Shown here one piece after another: positions 1 through 11,211 of a stretch of 64,000 nucleotides of DNA. Positions within the stretch are counted from its first letter, which is position 1; each line of letters starts with the position of its first letter. The notes beneath the pieces are model-generated. The model did not search any database, was not told the DNA's origin, and worked only from the letters and a program-made list of their open reading frames with translations. The stretch lies in the NCBI RefSeq assembly GCF_030053425.1, contig NZ_JASGBI010000001.1, positions 595,001-659,000 of the forward strand. The letters run 5' to 3'. Source of the DNA: Lysobacter stagni (GTDB taxonomy: Bacteria; Pseudomonadota; Gammaproteobacteria; Xanthomonadales; Xanthomonadaceae). A program made the translations under genes and the position numbers.

Positions 1-1
1 C

Positions 2-382
2 GACGACCCGGAACTGCACGTGCGCCTGGCGCGCGCGCGGCTGGAAGCCGGCGAAGCCACGCAGGCGCGCGAGGTGCTGGACGAACTCATCCGCAAGCGC
101 CCGGACTTCCGCTCGCCGGCCGGACACCTGGTCTATGCGCGCGCCGTCGCGGCCGAAGGCCAGCGCGAGAAGGCGCGGCACGAGTTCGACACCCTGGTTG
201 GTTATTTCAGCGGCTTCGAGGCGCACGCGCATTACGCCGAAGTGCTGGACCGCTGGGGCGAACGCGACGCCGCCGTGCGCCTGCGCGATGAATCGCTGCA
301 GCGCGCCCGCCGTCTGCCGGCCTATGCGCGGCGCATGAATAGCGAATGGTTGCGCCGGCTGGAGCGCATCGGCGCGCGCTGA
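2..382 (+). CDS. TPR-repeat protein, C-terminal end (5' truncated)
   Basis: This is the last part of a gene that starts before the window; the reading frame is already open at base 2 and 126 residues are visible. The residues form amphipathic helix pairs of tetratricopeptide type (A-R-L-E-A-G and Y-A-R-A-V-A-A-E-G-Q are typical TPR turns), so it should be a protein-protein interaction scaffold. Many xanthomonads have a membrane-anchored TPR protein with a very similar tail, but the N-terminal membrane part that would confirm this lies outside the window. A GTG at 20 is internal to the frame and is not the real start. Confidence 0.7.
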   Translation, partial: DDPELHVRLARARLEAGEATQAREVLDELIRKRPDFRSPAGHLVYARAVAAEGQREKARHEFDTLVGYFSGFEAHAHYAEVLDRWGERDAAVRLRDESLQRARRLPAYARRMNSEWLRRLERIGAR

Positions 383-412
383 GCGCGAGACCATGCCGCG
401 GCGTTGCGGCTC

Positions 413-535
413 CACCTCTCCCCTTGCGGGAGAGGTCGATGCGCGCAGCACATTGGGAGAGGGGAGCGCGCGTCAGCGCGATCGGCTCCCCCTCATCCGC
501 CCTTCGGGTGCCTTCTCCCACGAGGGGAGAAGGGA
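413..535. repeat. Intergenic palindromic repeat, copy 1
   Basis: Element of about 123 bp between the convergent TPR and gshA genes. It opens with an inverted CCTCTCCC / GGGAGAGG hairpin and closes with CCTTCTCCC / GGGAGAAGG around a four-base loop. A second copy lies at 7892-8015; I count about eleven substitutions and one indel between the two. It has no credible reading frame. Similar CTCTCCC-type palindromes are common between genes in GC-rich proteobacteria; a role in mRNA 3' ends is inferred only. Confidence 0.8.
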
Positions 536-549
536 AAACGGGCTCGGCG

Positions 550-1914
550 TCAGTACGCGAACTCGCGGAACACGCGGTCGATATCGCCCTGCCAGGGGCC
601 GTTGAACAATTCCAGCTTGCGCTCGGCCGGCGTGATGCCGGCCTCGGCGAATTCCATCATCGGCTCGAGGAACACCGTCTCGTCGGCGCCGCGTGCGTTG
701 AGGCGGGAGCGACGCTTGAGACCGTGCGCGGAGATCTCCAGCGCGCGCCGCGCCAGATCGAGCACGGTACCGTCGCGGAACGGCAACTTCAGCGCGTGCT
801 TGGGCACCCCATCGCGCAGCGCGTGGCGCTCTTCCAGCGAGAAATCCTTCACCAGGTCCCACGCCGCATCCAGGACGGTGTCGTCGTAGAGCAGGCCGAC
901 CCAGAACGCGGGCAGCGCGCAGATGCGGTTCCACGGGCCGGAATCGGCGCCGCGCATTTCCAGGTACTTCTTCAGTCGCACTTCGGGGAACGCGGTGGTG
1001 CTGTGGTCGGCCCAGTCGCGCAGCACCGGGCGGTGACCTGGATAGGCCGGCAGTTTGCCGTCGAGGAAGTCGCGGAACGACTGGCCCGAGGCATCGATGT
1101 ACTGACCGTCGCGGTAAACGAAGTACATCGGCACGTCGAGCAGGTAGTCGACGTAGCGCTCGTAACCGAAGCCTTCATCGAAGACGAAATCGAGCAGGCC
1201 GGTGCGGTGCGGATCGGTATCGGTCCAGATGTGCGAACGGTAGCTGAGGTACCCGTTGGGCTTGCCTTCGGTAAACGGCGAGTCGGCGAACAGCGCGGTG
1301 GCGATGGGCTGCAGCGCCAGCGAGACGCGGAACTTCTTCACCATGTCGGCCTCGGAGCCGACGTCCAGGTTGACCTGCACGGTGGACGTGCGGGTCATCA
1401 TGTCCAGGCCGAGCGAGCCGACCTTGGGCATGTACTCGCGCATGATCTTGTAGCGGCCCTTGGGCATCCACGGCATGTCCTCGCGGCGCCATTTGGGCTG
1501 GAAGCCCACGCCCAGGAAACCCAGCCCCATCGGCTCGGCCACCGTGCGCACTTCGCGCAGGTGGCTGTTGGTCTCCGAACAGGTCTGGTGCAGGTTCTCC
1601 AGCGGCGCGCCCGACAGTTCCAGCTGGCCGGCCGGCTCCAGCGACACCGAGGCCTGGTCGCGTGTGAGCGCGATGACGCGTCCGTGTTCGGTCACCGGTT
1701 CCCAGCCGAACTGGGTCAGGCCCTTGAGCAGCGCCTCGATGCCGCGGTCGCCGTCGAACGTCGGCGGGCGCAGGTCGTCGGTGCGGAAGCCGAACTTCTC
1801 GTGCTCGGTGCCGATGCGCCAGTCGTCACGCGCACGCACGCCCGAGCTGAGGAAGTCGACGAGCTGCGCTCGTCCCTCGATGGGAACATCCTTGACCTGG
1901 CTCGGACCGGACAC
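550..1914 (-). CDS. gshA: Glutamate--cysteine ligase, plant/alphaproteobacterial type
   Basis: Ligates glutamate and cysteine with ATP, the first and limiting step of glutathione synthesis, in the cytoplasm. The 454-residue product has the hallmark GTEHEKFGF near the N terminus, then the GCS2-type core ([25 protein letters not shown]) and the C-terminal [10 protein letters not shown]...FNG block. Length matches the class III (plant-like) family, about 455 residues. I chose the GTG at 1914 because GAGG lies five bases before it; an in-frame GTG two codons upstream is the alternative. The neighbours give no functional link. Identity is confident; the exact start is less so. Confidence 0.9.
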   Translation of the reverse strand: MSGPSQVKDVPIEGRAQLVDFLSSGVRARDDWRIGTEHEKFGFRTDDLRPPTFDGDRGIEALLKGLTQFGWEPVTEHGRVIALTRDQASVSLEPAGQLELSGAPLENLHQTCSETNSHLREVRTVAEPMGLGFLGVGFQPKWRREDMPWMPKGRYKIMREYMPKVGSLGLDMMTRTSTVQVNLDVGSEADMVKKFRVSLALQPIATALFADSPFTEGKPNGYLSYRSHIWTDTDPHRTGLLDFVFDEGFGYERYVDYLLDVPMYFVYRDGQYIDASGQSFRDFLDGKLPAYPGHRPVLRDWADHSTTAFPEVRLKKYLEMRGADSGPWNRICALPAFWVGLLYDDTVLDAAWDLVKDFSLEERHALRDGVPKHALKLPFRDGTVLDLARRALEISAHGLKRRSRLNARGADETVFLEPMMEFAEAGITPAERKLELFNGPWQGDIDRVFREFAY

Positions 1915-2157
1915 ATGCACCTCGCGGCGAAACTCCCTCTGCAAGGCCCGATGCCTTGCTCGCGCGATGTGGGCATCTCGCGGAATGACCGTTGTCCCGT
2001 TCGGGAATGGCCTGGCTTGCAGATGGGGATGCCCCCGGGTTTCGCAAGCCACCGGCAGTGTAGCGAGGGGGCGTGAACGCACATACGGCGCTGCGTGCAA
2101 CGCAGTAATCCGGGATCGCCACTGGTGCGCGCCCGCGCCGCGTGCCTCCGGAGCGGC

Positions 2158-4138
<1,981 letters not shown>

Positions 4139-4229
4139 GCACACCCACCCTCCTCCCTGTTCCGGACGGACTGCGGCTATCCTCGCCGCGGGGGCCCGCA
4201 TCGCGCGGGCAAGTAAAAGGGAAGCACGC

Positions 4230-6176
4230 ATGGGTGCCTGGAAAGGCCTGGCCGGCCTGGTGCTGGCCGCTGTCGCATGTCCTGCCGTCGCGCAGGTGGA
4301 CCTGACGCCGTTCCTCAAGCGGGACGTTTACGGCGACATCAAGATCTCACCGACGGGCGAGTACTACGCGGCGACCGTGCCGCTGGAAGACCGCACGATC
4401 CTGGTGGTGATCCGACGTTCGGACAAGGCGTTCACCGCCCGGGTCAGCGGACCGGAAGACTCGGACATCGCCGCGTTCCACTGGGTCAACGACGAGCGAA
4501 TCGTGGTCAGCATGGCCGAACGCTTCAGCTCGCTGGAAGCGCCCGTCGCCACCGGTGAATTGCACGCGATCAATGCCGACGGCACCGGCGGCCGCACGCT
4601 CATGGGGCACTACGACAACGACCCCAGCACGGTGACCCTCAAGTACGGCGACTTCTTCGCCGGATTCCTGGAGGACGACCTTCCGGCCGACGACGAGAAC
4701 GTGCTGATCTCGGTGCAGGCATTCAGCGCCGACCCGTCCACGCGCATCGACCGGATGAACGTGCGCAACGGTCGCCGCGTCACCGTGGCCACCGCGCCGG
4801 TGCGGCGCGCGCGCTTCACCACCGACAACAAGGGCGAGGTGCGCTTCGCACGCGGGTCGGACAACGACAACGCGAGCAAGCTGTACTACCGCGACGTGCG
4901 CGGCTCGGACTGGCGGCTGATCAACGACGAAACGGTCAGCCTTCGCATCGAGCGGGCGCTGGGTTTCGCCGCCGACAACCGCACGGCCTACCTCGAGGTC
5001 GAGCAGCCCAAGGGGCCGGACGTCATCGTCGCCCTGGACACCCAGACCGGCGAGCGCACGGAACTGCTGCGCGACGCGGACGTGAGTCCGTACTCGATCC
5101 TCTACGACAGCACCGGCAGCGTGCCGATCGGTGCGACGTACATGAAGGATCAGCTGGTCAGCCGCTACTTCGACGAGAACTCGCCGCAGGCCCGCACCCA
5201 GCGGATGCTGGAGAAGGCGATGCCGGGCGCTGCGGTGCGCGTGGTGTCGGGGACCCGCGACGGCAAGCAGCTCCTGCTGCTGGCGTCCAGCGACCGTAAT
5301 CCCGGCGACTTCTTCCTGTTCGACACCACCACGCGCCAGGCCGCGCGCATCTTCGGTCGCGCCGACTGGCTCGACCCGCAACGCATGGCGCCGATGCGCG
5401 AAGTGCGCCTGCCCGCGCGCGACGGCCTGGACCTGCACGGCTACCTGACCGTGCCGGCGGGTTCGGATGGCAAGCACCTGCCGATGGTGGTGCTGCCGCA
5501 CGGCGGCCCGTTCGGCGTGTTCGACACGTGGACCTTCGACCGCGAGGTACAGATCCTGGCCCAGGCCGGCTACGCCGTGCTGCAGGTGAACTTCCGCGGC
5601 TCCGGCAATTACGGGCGCGCCTTCGAACAATCCGGCGCGCGCGAATGGGGCGGCACGATGCAGAACGACCTGACCGACGCCACGAAGTGGGCGATCGCAC
5701 AGGGCATCGCCGCACCGGAGCGCATCTGCATCTACGGCGCCAGCTATGGCGGCTACGCGGCGCTGATGGGCGCGGCGAGGGAGCCGGACCTGTACCGCTG
5801 CGCCGTCGGCTATGTCGGCGTCTACGACCTGCCGATGCGACGCGACGATCTGCGCAGCAGCGCGCGGTACCTGGGCTCCTTCGCCAACGACTGGATGGGC
5901 GACGATCCCGACCTGCTGGCGCGCATTTCGCCCAACCGCCTGCCCGGGCGCGTCAAGGTGCCGGTGTTCCTGGCCGCCGGCGGCAAGGACGAGATCGCGC
6001 CGATCAAGCACAGCCGCATGATGGAGAAGACGCTGCTCGCCGGCGGCACACCGGTGGAGACGCTGTACTTCCCCACCGAAGGCCACGGCTTCTACACGGA
6101 GGAACACCAGCGCGAGTTCTACACGCGGCTGCTGGATTTCCTCAGTCGCCACATCGGCGGGGCGAAGGCGCAGTAA
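4230..6176 (+). CDS. S9-family prolyl oligopeptidase-like peptidase, secreted
   Basis: Serine peptidase of 648 residues, exported by a signal peptide (residues 1-21, ending AVA-Q). The N-terminal 400 residues form a beta-propeller-like region; the C-terminal alpha/beta hydrolase has the nucleophile Ser505 in GASYGGYA, Asp587 in GGKDEIAP and His619 in EGHGFY. It probably degrades oligopeptides in the periplasm or outside the cell. GGGAAG lies just upstream of the ATG. Xanthomonads usually carry many such paralogues; another is at 53967. The specific substrate (dipeptidyl versus acylaminoacyl type) is not decidable here. Confidence 0.9.
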   Translation: MGAWKGLAGLVLAAVACPAVAQVDLTPFLKRDVYGDIKISPTGEYYAATVPLEDRTILVVIRRSDKAFTARVSGPEDSDIAAFHWVNDERIVVSMAERFSSLEAPVATGELHAINADGTGGRTLMGHYDNDPSTVTLKYGDFFAGFLEDDLPADDENVLISVQAFSADPSTRIDRMNVRNGRRVTVATAPVRRARFTTDNKGEVRFARGSDNDNASKLYYRDVRGSDWRLINDETVSLRIERALGFAADNRTAYLEVEQPKGPDVIVALDTQTGERTELLRDADVSPYSILYDSTGSVPIGATYMKDQLVSRYFDENSPQARTQRMLEKAMPGAAVRVVSGTRDGKQLLLLASSDRNPGDFFLFDTTTRQAARIFGRADWLDPQRMAPMREVRLPARDGLDLHGYLTVPAGSDGKHLPMVVLPHGGPFGVFDTWTFDREVQILAQAGYAVLQVNFRGSGNYGRAFEQSGAREWGGTMQNDLTDATKWAIAQGIAAPERICIYGASYGGYAALMGAAREPDLYRCAVGYVGVYDLPMRRDDLRSSARYLGSFANDWMGDDPDLLARISPNRLPGRVKVPVFLAAGGKDEIAPIKHSRMMEKTLLAGGTPVETLYFPTEGHGFYTEEHQREFYTRLLDFLSRHIGGAKAQ

Positions 6177-6211
6177 CGCGCCTTCCCCCATGACCGCGCG
6201 CGGGCGATGCC

Positions 6212-7744
6212 TCAGCGCGCGGCGCTCGAAGCGTCCTGGCGGCCGAGTTCATAGAGGTAGTCGACGTAGGACATCACCGCGCCGTCGAAGCCCTGAACCT
6301 TCGGGTTGGTGGACTCGATCAGATAGAACTCGTCCGGTGCGTGCGCGCCGCCGCCGTGGCCCAGGCCGAAATGCGCGGATGGCAACGACAGCGGTGACTG
6401 CGTGAACACGAAGCCGGGATACGAACCGGCCAGGCGCGGCCACAACAGCGGCTCCACGCCGGCGCGTCGCAGCACGTCGAGCTGCGCCTGGACCAGGCGT
6501 GAGTTCGCGTCGGTGCTGGTAGGGTCGTAACCGCCGGACACGTTGACGGCGATGTCGCCGTACCCGCGCTTGGCCAGGTGCGCCTTCAGCGCGGCAACCA
6601 CACCGTCGCGCGTCATCGGCGGCACCAGTCGCATGTCGATCTTCGCCACCGCGCGGTGCGGCAGGATGGTCTTGCCGCCTGCACCCGTGTACCCGCCGAC
6701 CAGACCTTCGATGTTGATCGTCGGCTGCGAAACCAGTCGCTCGTTCGCCTTGTCCCAGGGAAGGTCGTCGATCCAGTGCGACACGCCCAGCGTCTTCTTC
6801 GCTGTGGCTTCGTCGCGCGCGGCCGACGACCTGGCGATCATCGCGCGCTGTTCGGCGGTGAGCGGTGCAGGCTTGGGAAATCCATCGATGGCCACCGTGT
6901 TGCCGTCGTCCGACACCAGCGTGTCCAGCGCCTTGACCAGTCGCCAGGCCGGGCTGTCGACCATGGCCTTCAACGACGAATGCACGTCGCTGGCCGGGCC
7001 GCGGCCCCAGGCCTTGCCGTCGGCCACCAGTTCCAGCTCCACCACGCCCTTCGCGCCCAGGTTCACCGTGACCGAGCCATCGGGCGCCTGCAGGCCCATC
7101 GGCATGAACACGCCGATGCTCTTCTTCAACGCGGCCTGGATGTCCGGGCGCAGCACCAGCCTGGCGATGTTGGGCGAACCGATTTCCTCCTCACCCTCGG
7201 CCACCAGCACCAGGTTCACCGGCATCGGCTGCTTCGCATCGCGGATGGCCTGCAGCGCGGTCAGGAACGCGGTCTCCGGCCCCTTCTGGTTGGTGGCGCC
7301 ACGTCCGACGATGGCCTTGCCCAGTCCGGGCTTGTCGACCAGCCTGCCTTCCAGCGGCGGCGACGACCATTCCGCCGGATCGAACTGCTTGACGTCGTAC
7401 ATGAAGTACACGCCCAGTGTGACCGGAGCGCCCGCGTCGAGCGTGGCGAACACGCCGGGCTTGCCGCCCGTGTCGACGACCTCGACATGCTGGAATCCCG
7501 CATCGCGTGCGAGCCTGGCCATGTAGTCGGCGCCCTGCTTCGCGTTGCGGTCCTCGGCCGCGATCGACGGCAGCGCGATCCAGTCCTGCAGCGCCTTCAC
7601 CGCCGAGTCGTGGCGCTGCGCCACCTGTGCCTGGATCGCCGCGCGATCCGGCGGGGCGGCCTGCGCCGCACCCGCTGTCGCGATCGCCAGTGCCGCTGCG
7701 AGCGCGCACCGGCGCGCTCCCTTCCCGAAAGCCGATGCCCGCAT
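6212..7744 (-). CDS. M20-family metallopeptidase-like protein with altered metal site
   Basis: Secreted 510-residue protein (signal peptide 1-29, ...GAAQA-A) with the M20 fold. It keeps the general-base Glu pair (AEGEEEIGSPN), the dimer-domain His (SDVHSS) and the late His in GGGAHAPDEF. The first metal motif, normally GHxD, reads FMYDV (Met115 in place of His, Asp117 kept), and the bridging Asp of GRGxxDxKG is Asn152 (GRGATNQKG). Two of the five classical zinc ligands are thus changed. It may belong to a divergent subfamily using another metal arrangement or may not be a zinc peptidase. GGGAG lies six bases before the ATG. Carboxypeptidase or acetylase activity should not be assumed. Confidence 0.82.
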   Translation of the reverse strand: MRASAFGKGARRCALAAALAIATAGAAQAAPPDRAAIQAQVAQRHDSAVKALQDWIALPSIAAEDRNAKQGADYMARLARDAGFQHVEVVDTGGKPGVFATLDAGAPVTLGVYFMYDVKQFDPAEWSSPPLEGRLVDKPGLGKAIVGRGATNQKGPETAFLTALQAIRDAKQPMPVNLVLVAEGEEEIGSPNIARLVLRPDIQAALKKSIGVFMPMGLQAPDGSVTVNLGAKGVVELELVADGKAWGRGPASDVHSSLKAMVDSPAWRLVKALDTLVSDDGNTVAIDGFPKPAPLTAEQRAMIARSSAARDEATAKKTLGVSHWIDDLPWDKANERLVSQPTINIEGLVGGYTGAGGKTILPHRAVAKIDMRLVPPMTRDGVVAALKAHLAKRGYGDIAVNVSGGYDPTSTDANSRLVQAQLDVLRRAGVEPLLWPRLAGSYPGFVFTQSPLSLPSAHFGLGHGGGAHAPDEFYLIESTNPKVQGFDGAVMSYVDYLYELGRQDASSAAR

Positions 7745-7891
7745 ACGTCACTCCCGCCGTGTGTGGTGGGGCGAGTCTACCGGCGCGGAGAAGAAACCGG
7801 TGAAGGGTCCGGAGAGGGCCCACTGCGTGCGCTTCGCTCGTCCGGACTACCGGGCGACACGCGTTGAGGACGGGGCAACCACGGGGCTGTT

Positions 7892-8015
7892 CACCTCTCC
7901 CCTTGTGGGAGAGGTCGACGCGCGTCAGCGCGTCGGGAGAGGGGAACGCGCGCCAGCGCGATCGGCGCCCCCTCTTCCGCCCTTCGGGCACCTTCTCCCA
8001 CGAGGGGAGAAGGGA
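7892..8015. repeat. Intergenic palindromic repeat, copy 2
   Basis: Second copy of the element at 413-535, in the same orientation, lying between the amylase stop and the M20-like start. The CCTCTCCC / GGGAGAGG and CCTTCTCCC / GGGAGAAGG hairpins are both intact. With both genes on the minus strand it sits in the 3' untranslated region of the glycosidase-permease-amylase operon. Confidence 0.8.
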
Positions 8016-8036
8016 AGTGACCTCGATCGGCCAGCG

Positions 8037-9698
8037 TCAATGCGGCCGCTGCACCTTCATCAGCGTGTCGAGTTCAGCCACCAGCTGCGGCTGCGTCACG
8101 GGCGCATCGAGCAGGAACACCTCCACGCCGTGCTCAGGCACGGTCGCACGCAGCGCTCCGCCGGCACGCACCTTCTTCTCGCCGCCCGCGACGGCCGCGC
8201 GCCACGTGCCGGGCTGCAGCCACTGCTTCACTTCGAACGACGCCGGAGTCGCACCCTTGTTGAGCAGCACCAGCGCGGTCTGCGCCACGCCGTCGTGCTG
8301 GATCACGCGGTAGAACGCGGCCCGGTCGCCCTTGAGTTCCACGTTGAGCTGCAGCCCGCGCTGCAACGCCGGCGATGCCGCACGCACGTGCGCGATGCGC
8401 GTCAGGTGCTGCGCGATGGGATGCTGCGGTGCGCCGGCGATGCGCTCCGCACCGAAGTAGTTGCGATTGCCATCGTGTTCCGGACGGCCGCGCATGAAGC
8501 CGACCTCCGACCCGTAGTACACGACCGGAATGCCGCGCGCGGTGAACAGCCAGTTGTGCGCGTCGATGAAACCGTCGTCGGTCGCGTCCAGGCGCGCCAT
8601 GTCGTGGTTGTCGTAGAACGTCGCGAGGTCGTACGGATTGGCGTACGGCCCTTCGCGCAGGAACAGGCGCCCGGCCAGTTCCTCGAAGCCCGCCTGCTCG
8701 TGGCCGAACACTTTCTCCAGCCCCTGCTTGAGCGGGAAATCCAGCACGCTCACGCCGGCGTTCTTCGCCAGCGTGTGCTCGGCGATCTTGGTGGCGTCGT
8801 ACTCGAAGGCCTCGCCGAACATGAACATGCCGGGCTTCTGCTTGCGCATGCGCGCGACGAACTCGTGCCAGAACGGGTGCGGCAGCCAGCCGATGGTGTC
8901 GATGCGCAGCGCATCGGCGCCCTGCGCGATCCACTGCGCATACGCGCCGGACAGGTAGTCCATCACCGCCGGGTTGTTCTCGTTGAGATCCGACAGCTCC
9001 GCCAGCCCCGGCGTGGTGTTGTAGAAGCGGTGCAGCGGGTTGTTGGCCGGGTCGAGCTGCTCCGGTCGCAGGTTCTGGTGATCGGCGACGAGCTTTCCTT
9101 CGCGGTCGAACACCTGCCCGAACTTCGGTTGCGCCTTCGGCATCGTGTACGACGGCGAGCCGTGGTTGCCGACGATGTCGAGCACCAGCTTCATGTCCTT
9201 GCCGTGCACCGCGCTGGCGAGGCCGGCGAAATCCAGGCCCGGGCTCGGCAGGTGCTCATCGAGCCGGTAGAAGTTCACGCCCCAGTACCCGTGATAGCCG
9301 GTCTTGCCGCCGTCGGTGAGGAAGCCGCCCTTCTGCGCCGGCTTGCCCCCGGTGAAGGCCTCGTCCGGGTTGTCGACGATGGGCGTGACCCACAGCGCGG
9401 TGAAGCCCATGCCGCGGATGTAGTCGAGGTGATCGACGATGCCTTTGAAATCGCCGCCCAGGTAACCGATGTTGTCGCCCTGATCGCTGCCCGGCGTGAG
9501 CCGGTCGAAGGTGCGCGTCGCCGGATCCGGCCCGCCCTGGTCGCGATGGTCGTTGGACGGATCGCCGTTGACGAAGCGGTCGGTGACGACGAAGTACACC
9601 GCCTCCTTCGCGAACGGTTCCAGCGTGCCGTAGTAGTCGGCGGCCGACGCGCTGGCGCAGGCCAGCATCAGGGTCAGCGGAAGCAGTCTGCGCATCAT
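8037..9698 (-). CDS. GH13 alpha-amylase, secreted
   Basis: Endo-acting alpha-1,4-glucan hydrolase of 553 residues with a signal peptide (about 1-19). The GH13 regions are present in order: GNHGSPS-type region I, nucleophile Asp267 in ALRIDTIGW, acid/base Glu296 in FGEAFE, and Asp366 in FYDNHDMAR. It starts 22 bases after the permease gene, so it is the last gene of the glycosidase-permease-amylase operon. It should cut maltodextrins in the periplasm or outside the cell. A start three bases later (second Met) is equally possible. Confidence 0.93.
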   Translation of the reverse strand: MMRRLLPLTLMLACASASAADYYGTLEPFAKEAVYFVVTDRFVNGDPSNDHRDQGGPDPATRTFDRLTPGSDQGDNIGYLGGDFKGIVDHLDYIRGMGFTALWVTPIVDNPDEAFTGGKPAQKGGFLTDGGKTGYHGYWGVNFYRLDEHLPSPGLDFAGLASAVHGKDMKLVLDIVGNHGSPSYTMPKAQPKFGQVFDREGKLVADHQNLRPEQLDPANNPLHRFYNTTPGLAELSDLNENNPAVMDYLSGAYAQWIAQGADALRIDTIGWLPHPFWHEFVARMRKQKPGMFMFGEAFEYDATKIAEHTLAKNAGVSVLDFPLKQGLEKVFGHEQAGFEELAGRLFLREGPYANPYDLATFYDNHDMARLDATDDGFIDAHNWLFTARGIPVVYYGSEVGFMRGRPEHDGNRNYFGAERIAGAPQHPIAQHLTRIAHVRAASPALQRGLQLNVELKGDRAAFYRVIQHDGVAQTALVLLNKGATPASFEVKQWLQPGTWRAAVAGGEKKVRAGGALRATVPEHGVEVFLLDAPVTQPQLVAELDTLMKVQRPH

Positions 9699-9720
9699 GG
9701 GGTCCGTTGCGTCGGTTGGT

Positions 9721-11211
9721 TCAGTTGGCGGCGACCGTCGCCGCGCCGACCTGCGGCTCGCGCACGCGAAGCACGCACAGGCCCGCCACGATCAGGCTGA
9801 TCCCGCCGATGGTCAGCGCCTGGACCGGTTGCCCGCCGAAGAAATGCTTCAGCAGGAAGCCGAGCAGGCTGGCCGCGACCAGCTGCGGGATGACGATGAA
9901 GAAATTGAAGATGCCCATGAACACGCCCATCTTCTCCGCCGGCACGCTGTCGGACAGCAACGCGTACGGCAGGGACAGGATCGAGGCCCAGGCGAAACCC
10001 ACGCCGACCATCGACAGCAGCAGCCAGTGCGGATCACGGATCAGCAGGAACGACAGCAGTCCCAGCCCGCCCAGCGTGACGTTGACCAGATGGCTCAGGC
10101 GCAGGCCGATGCGGCGCACCATCCACGGGATCGCAATGGCGGCCAGCGCGGCGAAACCGTTGTAGGCCGCGAACAGCACGCCCACCCAGTTGGCGCCGTC
10201 GTTGTACAGCGCGGACGACGTGTCCGTGCTGCCGAAGTGCACCTGCGTGACCGCTGCCGTGGTGTAGATCCACATCGCGAACAGCGCGAACCACGAGAAG
10301 AACTGCACGACGGCCAGCTTGCGCATCTCGGCGGGCATGTCGTGCAGGTCGCCGACGATCTGCGCCAGCGCGCGTTCGAGTCGCATGCGACTGGCCGCGA
10401 CCAGCGCGATGCCGTAGGCCGCCAGCAGGGCCGCCAGAATGTACAACTGCTTGTCCAGCGCGAACTGCCACACCACGCCCGCGACGACGACGCCCGCGAC
10501 CAGCCATGCACCGCCGCTGCGAAGCGCGCGTGCGGCGTCGAGCGGCCGGCGCGCCAGGCGTGGCGTGGTGTCGTGCGCCCGCAGCACGTCGGGCGGATAT
10601 TCGCGCGTGCGCAGCACCGTCCAGCCGACCGCCAGCATCAGCACCGCACCGCCCACGTAGAACGCGTAGCGCACGGTATCCGGCACTTCGCCGGGGCCGG
10701 CTGTATTGCCGATACCGGCCTGTGCCAGCAACCACGGCAGCAGGCTTGCGATCACCGAGCCCACGCCGATGAAGAAGCTCTGCATCGCGTAACCGCTGGC
10801 ACGCTGCTGCGTCGGCAACTGGTCGCCGACGAACGCGCGGAATGGTTCCATCGAGATGTTGATCGACGCATCCAGCACCCACAGCAGTCCGGCCGCGATC
10901 CACAGCGTCGGCGAGTTGGGCATGAAGAACAGCGCCAGCGTCGCCAGGACCGCGCCCACCAGGAAGTACGGACGACGACGGCCCAGGCGCGTCCACGTGC
11001 GGTCGGACAGATAGCCGACGATCGGCTGCACGATCAGCCCCGTCAGGGGCGCGGCGATCCACAACACCGGGATGTCGTCCATGCTCGCACCCAGCGTCTG
11101 GAAGATGCGGCTGACGTTGGCGTTCTGCAGGGCGAAACCGAACTGGATACCGAGGAAGCCGAAACACATGTTCCAGATCTGCCAGAACGACAACTGCGGC
11201 TTGGTGCTCAT
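9721..11211 (-). CDS. MFS sugar permease, SLC45/maltose-type
   Basis: Inner-membrane sugar/H+ symporter of 496 residues with about twelve membrane segments. The N terminus (FWQIWNMCFGFLGIQFG, then QNANVSRIFQTLGA) and RTWTRLGRRRPYFLVGA are typical of the SLC45-like maltose/sucrose carriers found in Xanthomonas and Caulobacter sugar loci. It overlaps the upstream glycosidase gene by four bases (ATGA, 11208-11211), so translation is probably coupled. With amylases and alpha-glucosidase around it, maltose or short maltodextrins are the likely cargo (inference). Confidence 0.9.
   Translation of the reverse strand: MSTKPQLSFWQIWNMCFGFLGIQFGFALQNANVSRIFQTLGASMDDIPVLWIAAPLTGLIVQPIVGYLSDRTWTRLGRRRPYFLVGAVLATLALFFMPNSPTLWIAAGLLWVLDASINISMEPFRAFVGDQLPTQQRASGYAMQSFFIGVGSVIASLLPWLLAQAGIGNTAGPGEVPDTVRYAFYVGGAVLMLAVGWTVLRTREYPPDVLRAHDTTPRLARRPLDAARALRSGGAWLVAGVVVAGVVWQFALDKQLYILAALLAAYGIALVAASRMRLERALAQIVGDLHDMPAEMRKLAVVQFFSWFALFAMWIYTTAAVTQVHFGSTDTSSALYNDGANWVGVLFAAYNGFAALAAIAIPWMVRRIGLRLSHLVNVTLGGLGLLSFLLIRDPHWLLLSMVGVGFAWASILSLPYALLSDSVPAEKMGVFMGIFNFFIVIPQLVAASLLGFLLKHFFGGQPVQALTIGGISLIVAGLCVLRVREPQVGAATVAAN

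Noticed and set aside
393..605. Small frames across the palindromic element at 0.4 kb
   Set aside because: They read through inverted repeats shared with 7892-8015 and lack start signals.
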